A DNA stretch of 64,000 nucleotides from Nannochloropsis salina CCMP1776 (Eukaryota; Sar; Eustigmatophyceae; Eustigmatales; Monodopsidaceae): NCBI GenBank assembly GCA_004565275.1, contig SDOX01000078.1, positions 62,257-126,256 on the forward strand, written 5' to 3'. Under the pieces are notes generated by a model, which was given only the letters and a program-made list of their open reading frames with translations, had not been told where the DNA came from and did no database searches. Both the position numbers and the translations under genes were made by a program. This document shows, piece after piece, positions 57,186-64,000 of the stretch (its first letter is position 1; the number at the start of each line of letters is the position of its first letter).

Positions 57186-57956
57186 ATAATATATATAGCT
57201 CATAATATGATATATATCATGAGGTTGAGGGACGATCTCGGGAAAGTGTTGTGTCATTCCCAATTGTGACCCCATCAAAGAGTTCAGAGACAACAAAACA
57301 AGAACTGTGCAGTATTGCCCCTATATCGCGATTACATCTTTGATCGCGTAGCACGCATGCGAAAGCCCACAACACACGAAGTCTTAAAGGCCTTGGGCAA
57401 TAGTCCCACCCTCTAAAGCCCACCCGTACCGAGAATGGTAATAACCATGCGGTATCCACAAGGAGAAGAACGGCACATAGAAATACCAAAACGGTACAAC
57501 TATGACAACATCTTCTTCCCCCGAGGGAAAATCTATACTCCCTTGGGTAAAACCCGCCGGGTGGTATTGCGGCTCAGCTCGGCCGGACCACGACCCAAAA
57601 TGCGCTATTCCGTCTACACATCGAGAAACACCCGTCACTCACTTTATAGCGCGACACGACATTTTAAACACGTATGCGACTCACAGGCATCGTGCCAAGC
57701 ACGTATCGTGGGACTTTTCACAGGCGATTATTATGACTTTGAGGGACTCATTTTATGTACTATTTCTTTACCAAAGCGTACAAGGTATTTATAAATTGAC
57801 AAAGCTCTCATAATGCATCCCTTGTTTTCCTTTAGTGAGGGCACTTCAAGTGGAAAATGAGACCAGCCGAAGACGTCTTCGCGCCCCATGTCGGGAATGC
57901 TGAATACCTCATACGTGTTCGTGACATGCTTAGGCTTTTCTAATTATGTCTGCTCG

Positions 57957-58950
57957 TTGCATTTCAGTTGTATATGCATAGCGCACGAAGGTAGACACCG
58001 AGCCCTGCCGCTTCAGTAAGACGCCCAACGCGCTGACGGTCCCGTGGTCGTTGCCGTTGCTGATGACGTTTAAAAAGTAAGCCCGCATAAACCGTAAACA
58101 ATTAGGCGATTGCCGTTTTTCGCCTGTCAAGCGGAGTAGAAAAAGCTGCCTTCGTATGTGAGTGTTACTGTAGTTGGCTGAATAAGAATATCTGTTTGGA
58201 TGTCCATTGTTTAAAGGGACTGTACTTAGCTCTTAGCTCTCTGTGCTCGAGCTGTCACTCGACCAAAAGCTCGTGGCGAGGCGTACACTATCTGCAATGG
58301 CGTTGTTTCCTGGAACGACCATGTGCCACGCGCCCCAAATCGGAGAATCAGTACTCATGTTCATCGGGCCTCCGACTCAGCGCCCATCAAGCAATACCTC
58401 AAACGAATGCAATGGACGTGCTCCTTGCATTTCTCAGTTGATATATGCATTAGCGCAATCGAAGGAATAGACACTGAGCCCTGGCCACTTCTCAAAAAGA
58501 CCACCGCCACGTCCTCGACGCGCGTGACTATGTTATGGGTCCTCGCGGACGAAGCCTTTTGCATTCCATGTCTTTTAAAAGGAAGCCCGCATAAACCGTA
58601 AGCAATAGGCGGATTGCCGTTTTTCGCCTGTCAAGCGGAGTAGAAAAAAGCTGGCCTTCGTATGTGAGTGTGTACTGTAGTTGGCTGAATAGAAATCTGC
58701 TTTGGATGTCCATTGTTTAAAGGGGACTGTACTTAGCTCTTAGCTCTCTGTGCTCGAGCTTGTCACTCGACCAAAAGCTCGTGGCGAGGCGTACACTATC
58801 TGCAATGGCGTTGCCTCCTGGAACGACCCATTGTGCCACGACCTCTCCTCCGGAATCGGAGATTATTCAGTACTCATGGTTCATGGGCCTCCGACTCAGC
58901 GCCATCAAGCAATACCTCAAAAACCGAATTGCAATGGACGGTCCTTGATT
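57957..58950. repeat. Tandem direct repeat, ~0.5-kb unit, two copies
   Basis: Unit 1 is ~57957-58429, unit 2 ~58430-58950. Both contain, in order, GCATAAACCGTAA, GATTGCCGTTTTTCGCCTGT, AGCGGAGTAGAAAAA, GTTTAAAGGG, TTAGCTCTTAGCTCTCTGTG, CAAAAGCTCGTGGCGAGGCG and CAAGCAATACCTCAAA. They differ by many small indels, so they are decayed relative to each other. No intact frame is seen. The sequence may derive from a gene or element fragment. Confidence 0.85.
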
Positions 58951-58984
58951 TTCATTACTTAAATATGCATTTCGAATTGACGCG

Positions 58985-59190
58985 ATAATAGCATTGATGC
59001 GCACTGGCCTTACTGCCCATGAACATGCGCTACTGAATAATCTCCGATTCTCGAGAACGAGGTCGTGGCACAATGGTCTTTCCCAGGAAGCTGAACGCCA
59101 TTGCAGATAGTGTACGCCTTGCAACGAGCTTGGTTGTTCGAGTACAAGCTCGGGCACCCGAGAGCTAAGAGCTAAGTACAGTCCTTTAAC
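58985..59190. repeat. Inverted copy of the 0.5-kb repeat
   Basis: The reverse complement contains CTGTACTTAGCTCTTAGCTC, AGGCGTACACTATCTGCAAT, GCCACGACCTCGTTCTCGAG and GAATCGGAGATTATTCAGTA, matching units at 58207-58370 and 58720-58880. It creates a large imperfect palindrome with unit 2. Confidence 0.8.
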
Positions 59191-59930
59191 ATGTGTATCA
59201 GCCTCAAACAGATATCCTACCCAGACCAGGCTCTTCTCGAGGATCGGAGCTTATTCAAAGTAGATGTTTTTGGCTTCCGCACTGGACGCCCCAAAAACGG
59301 CATGCCTATTATCTCACTCGTTTCTCTCTTCCTTTACTTTTGTTGAGTCACCAAGATGGTCAAAAGTAATGGACCGTCAGCTGTTCTTGGGCGTACAACT
59401 GATGCGGAGGTCTGTGCCTACCCCCGTGCATGTCAACGGAATCGAGCAAGACAGGAAATGTCATTGTTAAGCCACACACAGAAGACATGCTCTGTAACGT
59501 GTCCTCCGAGAGTCTGCAATTATCCAATTGAAAGGACTCTGGGCTCTTGACGCTTGAATCTTGTTCTTGCTTTTCACATTGCCTGTCGAGGTGTGCCCTT
59601 GCGGTCGTTAACAATGGCCCGTAACTTTCGTGCCAACGATGCACTGCTAAGGTCTTTTTGGCCGCAGCACCATGCACCTATATGCAATCGAGCGTCATTG
59701 GCATTCTTGTGATGTCTCTGTCCTACGTAGGAGCTACCATGACCTAATGTGAAAGTGCTTTAGGTAAATGACTCTTTATATGTGTACGCTTTCGAATCAT
59801 ATTGCCCATTTATAGGTCAAGCCGTCCCACGCTTCGCAAACAATCTGCTTGTCCTCATAGAAGCACTAATAGAATCATATATCTATATAGATAATAGAAT
59901 CACGCTTTAAACTATAGCATATCTCTTTCG
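59191..59930. other. Subtelomeric sequence without a supported gene
   Basis: Only short competing frames around 59264-59680. None has a motif or start I would defend. Confidence 0.4.
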
Positions 59931-59937
59931 TAATCTC

Positions 59938-60712
59938 CTTGTCGCCCTACTGGGGTTTGCAAGCATTTTTACCGCCGTCTCTCAAGATTGTCCGGGCCTC
60001 CTCCTCAAGGCCAAAGTTACGCCGAGCGCTAAACGTGGCATCCTTGCAGGAAAGGACCAGGCCAGGCCCGCCATTACCTTGACCAGCAAAGAGCCCATCG
60101 ATAACCTCGAGTTCCAATAGAATCTCCCAAATGGCTTATCGATCGAACGAACAGCCATGTGTCCGTCCCCCAAGCCTTCTACCTCTCCAGAAATCGTTAA
60201 ATATGCGGATGGAACGACTGTGATCTACTGGCTCAACATTGCATTCACCAAACGTAAGGGTGGGAAACGCCGCGTCCGGATCAAGGTAGAAGCTGATGAG
60301 TGTGCCCCTGCCACGTTGGGGGTGGATGCTTTCGCTTACGCAGTAAATGCTACAGGGGCCACGTGCGTTACGCCGCAGCCAAGTCTGCAATCGTAAAAGT
60401 GCGCTTCTCGAAACTCAAAAAAGCCACGACTTGCGCGCCGACAGCTCCCACCATCAATCCCATTCAGCCTTTTGTGCTTGTTGGCGAGGGACAGCGATTT
60501 TCTCAAGGGGGGCGCCTGGCTCTTTTTCGGGACCGTCGTCTGTCGGGGTCCCTGGGAAGCAACATGCAAGGAGCCGTCGCTGCTCTGAAACGTACTGGAG
60601 ACAGGCCCCTGCAATCAATCGATACCCCTGAGGGTTAGGGTTAAGTATATTGCTCGCTGAATGCGGGACAGGCAACACCTTTCTATTTAAGCTGGAATAC
60701 TGTGACAAGCCA
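59938..60712 (+). pseudogene. Pseudogene of the terminal Asp-box-repeat gene
   Basis: Matches the first ~260 codons of the gene at 61084 over its whole length: GFASIFTAVSQDCPG (signal region), then LTSKEPIDNLEF, AFTKRKGGKRRVRIKVEADE, VDAFAYAVNATGATC, QPFVLVGEGQRFSQGGRLAL and LQSIDTPEG. It is broken by an in-frame TAG at 60118-60120 (where the intact gene reads CAG-type Gln/Leu), a frameshift near 60385 and two further stops near 60636-60645. Homology ends abruptly after 'acaagccagc' at ~60714, at the boundary with a sequence shared with 4089-4120. No Asp-box repeats follow, so the repeat half is absent. Confidence 0.88.
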
Positions 60713-60714
60713 GC

Positions 60715-60746
60715 GTCATAATCATGTCATTCCTATATTCGCGTCC
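60715..60746 (+). repeat. 32-bp sequence shared with 4089-4120
   Basis: GTCATAATCATGTCATT followed by a nearly identical 15 bases; only about three mismatches over 32 bp with 4089-4120, in the same orientation. In both places it lies at a breakpoint (end of a pseudogene here, end of a 327-bp insertion there). Confidence 0.8.
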
Positions 60747-61083
60747 AATGTTGCTGTACTGCTGATGCATTATTGTCTCACTTGCTTGCCACATTGTCTG
60801 TTGAGGTCTGCCCACAAGGTCGTAGCAACAGCACCTTGGTTTTGTGGCACGTGAAAGAGATCTTGGCCTGAATCCCGTGGACGTGAACGGAACCAAGGGA
60901 TACAGACATTCTTGACATGGTTTAGTCATCTATCAGATCTACAAAGTCTTAATGAGACATTGCAAATACCTGTATCCTGTTTGATTCGTGTATAATGGGA
61001 TGATCGTCGCACACTTTCTTACAGGTCGACCTGTCAATCCTCCGTACGCGCCCATATTCAAGAACAAATCTACACATCCAAAA

Positions 61084-63486
61084 ATGAAAGACTTATCGTG
61101 CGTTTTCCTCTTCGCTCTTCTGGGCTTTGGAAGCATTCTCACCACCATCTCTCAAGAGTGTCCGCGGTTTTTCCTAACGGCTAATGTTAGGCCAAATCCT
61201 CGGCGTGGGATCGTAGCGGGCAAGGGAATGGCTAAGATCACGGTCACGCTGAAGAGCAACGATCCCGTGGACAACGTGGAGTTTCAGTTGAACCTACCGG
61301 ACGGGCTTTCGGTCGAGCAAACTGCAATGCGTCCGTCCTCGAAGTCCTATACACCGCCGCAAATTGTTGAGGATGCGGATGGAGTGACAGCTATTTCCTG
61401 GCAGGGTCTCGCTTTCACCAAACGCAAGGGGGGCAAACGCCGCTTTCGCGTCAAGGTGAAGGCTGACCAGTGTGCCCCTGAGACGCTCGCGGTGGACGCT
61501 TTCGCTTACCTAATAAATGCTACAAACACCTCGTGCATGACGCCGCTGGCCAACCCCGCCATCGTAAAAGTGCGATACATGAAACGCAACAAAGCCGCAA
61601 CGTGCGCGCCCACACCAGCTCCTACTGTCAATCCTACGCAGCCTTTTGTGCTCCTTGGTGAGGGCCTACGATTCTCTCAAGGGGAGCGACTGGCCCCCTT
61701 CGAGGACCGTCGTCTTTCCTTGCACACTGGAATCCATAGGCATGATGGCATCATCGCCCGCTACCATCCTGAAGATCGACAGCTGCAATCCATCGACACC
61801 CCGGAGGCTTGCTATGAATACTGCTCGCTGAACGGGAGCGAGGACGTACCATTCCTCTTTAGCTGGAATACGGTGACCAGCCAGTGCTTCTGCTGCGCCG
61901 GGGTGTGCACACCCCTCATCGTCGACCCTGATTACAACGTGTACGAAGCGCTCTTACCCAGAACGCTTCCTCCGACCTCCATCCCTACTACTGCAGCGCC
62001 TCCGACGGCTCCCCCAACACCGATACCGACAGAATTGCCTACTCCAGGACCCACTCGTACCCCTACCCAAGCACCTTCAACGACTCCAACGGCTTCCCCA
62101 ACACCGACACCTACATCACCCTGGACGGAGCAAACCGCAGCTGGTTCCCGTAGCTGGCGGTCGATCGCGTCCTCGTCGAATGGCACGGTACGTGTTTGCA
62201 TGCAGGCCATGACACAAGGGGCACAATGCCCCTGTCCTCAATGGTGGTTGCCTCGTGTGTGCATGTCTGGTGAGGGGTCGCGATGCGATGCTCGATATGA
62301 CACATCCTGGTCGACTACCCATCCCATCACGCACAGAATCTTGCCGCCGCGGTGTTCCAAGGCTATATCTATACGTCGACCAACTCGGGCGTCAATTGGA
62401 CGGAGCAAACCGCCGCTGGTTCCCGCAGCTGGTCGTCGATCGCGTCCTCGTCGGATGGCACCGTACGTGTTTGGATGCAGGCCATGACGCAAAGGAAACG
62501 ATGCCCCTGTCCTCGATGGTGGTCCCATCGTGTGTGCATGACTGGTGAATGGTTGTCATGCGATGCTCGATCTGACGCATTCTGGTTGACTACCCATTCC
62601 ATCATGCACAGAAACTTGCCGCCGTGGTGGATGGAGGCTATATCTATACGTCGACCAACGCAGGCGTCAATTGGACGGAGCAAACGAGCTCGGGCTCACG
62701 TTTCTGGATATCGATCGCGTCCTCGTCGGATGGCACCGTACGTGTTTGGATGGAGGCCATGACGCAAGGGGCACGATGCCCCTGTCCTCGATGTTGGTCC
62801 CATCGTGTGTGCATGACTGGTGAATGGTTGTCATGCGATGCTCGATCTGACGCATCCTGGTCGACTACCCATTCCATCACGCACAGAAACTTGCCGCCGT
62901 GGTGTTTAGCGACTATATCTATACGTCGACCAACTTGGGCGTCAACTGGACGGAGCAAACCGCAGCTGGTTCCCGTATCTGGAACTCCATCGCGTCCTCG
63001 TCGGATGGCACGGTACGTGTTTGGATGCAGGCCATGACGCAACGCAAACGATGCCCCTGTCCTCGATGGTGGTCCCATCGTGTGTGCGTGTCTGGTGAAT
63101 GGTTGTTATGCGATGCTCGATCTGACGCATCCTGGTCGACTACCCATTCCATCATGCACAGGAACTTGCCGCCGTGGTAAATGAAGGCTATATCTATACG
63201 TCGACCAACGCAGGCGTCAATTGGACGCAGCAAACGGACGCTGGTCTCCATAAATGGCGGTCGATCGCCTCCTCGTCGGATGGCACGGTACGTGCTTGGA
63301 TGCTGGCCGTTTCATAAGGTGCACGATGCCCCTGTCCTCCAAGGTGGTCGCATCGTGTGTGCGTGTCTGGTGAGGGATCGCCATGCAAAATGCTCGACCT
63401 GACGCATCCTGCTCGACATGATATCCCATCATGCACAGAACCTCGCCGCCGTGGTTAATGGAGGCTCCATATGGACCTACGCCTAG
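61084..63486 (+). CDS. Secreted protein with exon-encoded tandem Asp-box-like repeats
   Basis: Six exons: 61084-62187, 62337-62462, 62612-62737, 62887-63012, 63162-63287, 63439-63486; 551 residues. The start at 61084 gives a signal peptide (LSCVFLFALLGFGSILTTIS). Exon 1 encodes a beta-rich domain with a basic core (FTKRKGGKRRFRVKVKADQC), a Cys-rich segment after LQSIDTPEACYEYCSLNGSE resembling PAN/WSC-type modules (unproven), a Pro/Thr linker (TPIPTELPTPGPTRTPTQAP) and the first half repeat. Exons 2-5 are each exactly 126 bp, phase 0 at both ends, and encode 42 residues of the type LAAVVDGGYIYTSTNAGVNW then TEQ...SIASSSDGT. S-T-N-x-G-V-N-W matches the Asp-box (S-x-D-x-G-x-x-W) of BNR/sortilin-type beta-propellers. 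Likely extracellular and adhesive or glycan-binding; function inferred only. Confidence 0.85.
62120..63470. repeat. 275-bp tandem array of exon plus intron units
   Basis: Each unit is a 126-bp exon plus a 149-bp intron (the last intron is 151 bp). Introns begin GTACGTGTTTGGATG or a close variant, include ATGCCCCTGTCCTC and end CACAG. Introns are as similar to each other as the exons, indicating recent unit duplication or ongoing homogenisation. Confidence 0.95.
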
Positions 63487-63504
63487 GTCTGTGCATGTGG
63501 AAGG

Positions 63505-63548
63505 AGAAGAATTAGGGAACTAAGTCACACCTCTCCCCACCTGGCCCT
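63505..63548 (+). repeat. 44-bp direct repeat, inner copy
   Basis: Identical to 63790-63833: AGAAGAATTAGGGAACTAAG at the left end and CCCCACCTGGCCCT at the right end. It lies just after the last gene; 63549-63789 is AT-rich and non-coding. Confidence 0.95.
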
Positions 63549-63789
63549 AGTCTTGCTGACAGGCCAAATCAGTAGAATCATCCAATGGGAAAGAGAATGA
63601 TACTATTATCACACTATACGGGGAATCTGGTTCCGCGAGAAAAAACGATGGGCTTCTTATCTGCCTTATGGGGCTAAACTGAGTAATCGTCGAAGTCCTC
63701 TGGGATTCTAAATATTATAAGCAAAAGAAAGCATAGTTACCGTTTTCCCTTTATGACTATTTAAAGTTGATTTTTAACAGATTTTTAAC

Positions 63790-63833
63790 AGAAGAATTAG
63801 GGAACTAAGTCACACCTCTCCCCACCTGGCCCT
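63790..63833 (+). repeat. 44-bp direct repeat, outer copy at the telomere junction
   Basis: The second copy of the 44-bp sequence, directly abutting the first telomeric repeat. Just before it is a short tandem GATTTTTAACA x2. Confidence 0.95.
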
Positions 63834-64000
63834 GTTAGGGTTAGGGTTAGGGTTAGGGTTAGGGTTAGGGTTAGGGTTAGGGTTAGGGTTAGGGTTAGGG
63901 TTAGGGTTAGGGTTAGGGTTAGGGTTAGGGTTAGGGTTAGGGTTAGGGTTAGGGTTAGGGTTAGGGTTAGGGTTAGGGTTAGGGTTAGGGTTAGGGTTAG
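63834..64000 (+). repeat. Telomere, (TTAGGG)n
   Basis: About 28 perfect TTAGGG units to the edge of the window. The G-rich strand runs 5' to 3' outward, the orientation of a genuine right chromosome end. The unit is the ancestral eukaryotic type, found in many stramenopiles. Confidence 0.99.

Noticed and set aside
57435-57813. Two overlapping plus-strand frames (119 and 103 codons)
   Set aside because: No recognisable motif, and the frames compete with each other inside repeat-rich DNA. Possibly a decayed gene, but not supportable.
62116-62683. Minus-strand and alternate plus-strand frames across the 275-bp array
   Set aside because: Periodic shadows of the exon/intron units. Consistent GT...AG phasing and repeat periodicity support the spliced plus-strand gene instead.
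62120-63470. Possible CRISPR-like array from regular spacing
   Set aside because: The whole 275-bp unit repeats, including the coding part. There are no short repeats with unique spacers, and the organism is eukaryotic.
1-64000. tRNA or rRNA genes
   Set aside because: No cloverleaf-like sequence with T-loop and anticodon arm or rRNA core was recognised by eye. A tRNAscan or rRNA covariance search would be decisive.

Overview
This is a eukaryotic chromosome end. The last ~167 bases are an uninterrupted TTAGGG array running towards the right edge, so the window reads from inside the chromosome out to a telomere. Genes are intron-rich, and many introns carry long GGGA/CCCT tracts. The gene content (GH5 cellulase, PC-esterase-like protein, ER chaperone, algal-type glycosyltransferases), the small dense genes and the TTAGGG telomere suggest a unicellular stramenopile alga, most plausibly a eustigmatophyte such as Nannochloropsis/Microchloropsis. 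That assignment is inference; no database was consulted.

Layout. 0-8 kb: a segmental duplication (16-1791 and 3581-5837) around a single-exon sulfotransferase gene. The right copy contains the 3' exons of an intact minus-strand membrane protein with desaturase-like histidine boxes; the left copy holds only an orphaned, frameshifted 3' part. 9.5-42.5 kb: GC-rich conserved genes. They are a 21-exon AMP-forming acetyl-CoA synthetase (minus), a 10-exon GDSL/PC-esterase-like membrane protein (minus), a secreted GH5 cellulase (plus, with an 849-base assembly gap), a charged coiled-coil protein (minus), a small unidentified membrane protein (minus), a Gln/Ser/Pro-rich protein (plus) and a 25-exon GRP170/HYOU1-type ER chaperone (minus) with an N-terminal signal and a C-terminal EDEL.

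44-57 kb: a more AT-rich subtelomeric zone. It holds a cluster of type II membrane enzymes (FkbM-type methyltransferase, GT31-like galactosyltransferase, a DxD glycosyltransferase, a fucosyltransferase-like fragment), a small secreted protein and a coiled-coil protein. Introns here are short and AT-rich and lack the CCCT tracts. 53.8-54.4 kb carries a 586-bp MITE-like element. 57-59.2 kb is a decayed repeat field. 59.9-60.7 kb is a pseudogene of the last gene. That last gene, 61084-63486, encodes a secreted protein whose C-terminal half is a tandem array of 126-bp exons and ~149-bp introns, each exon encoding one 42-residue Asp-box-like repeat. A 44-bp direct repeat precedes the telomere.

Functionally the window is rich in cell-wall, secretory-pathway and surface-glycan functions: cellulase, PC-esterase, sulfotransferase, glycosyltransferases, an ER chaperone and two secreted proteins. 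Splice models were built by hand from GT/AG sites, phase agreement and protein continuity.
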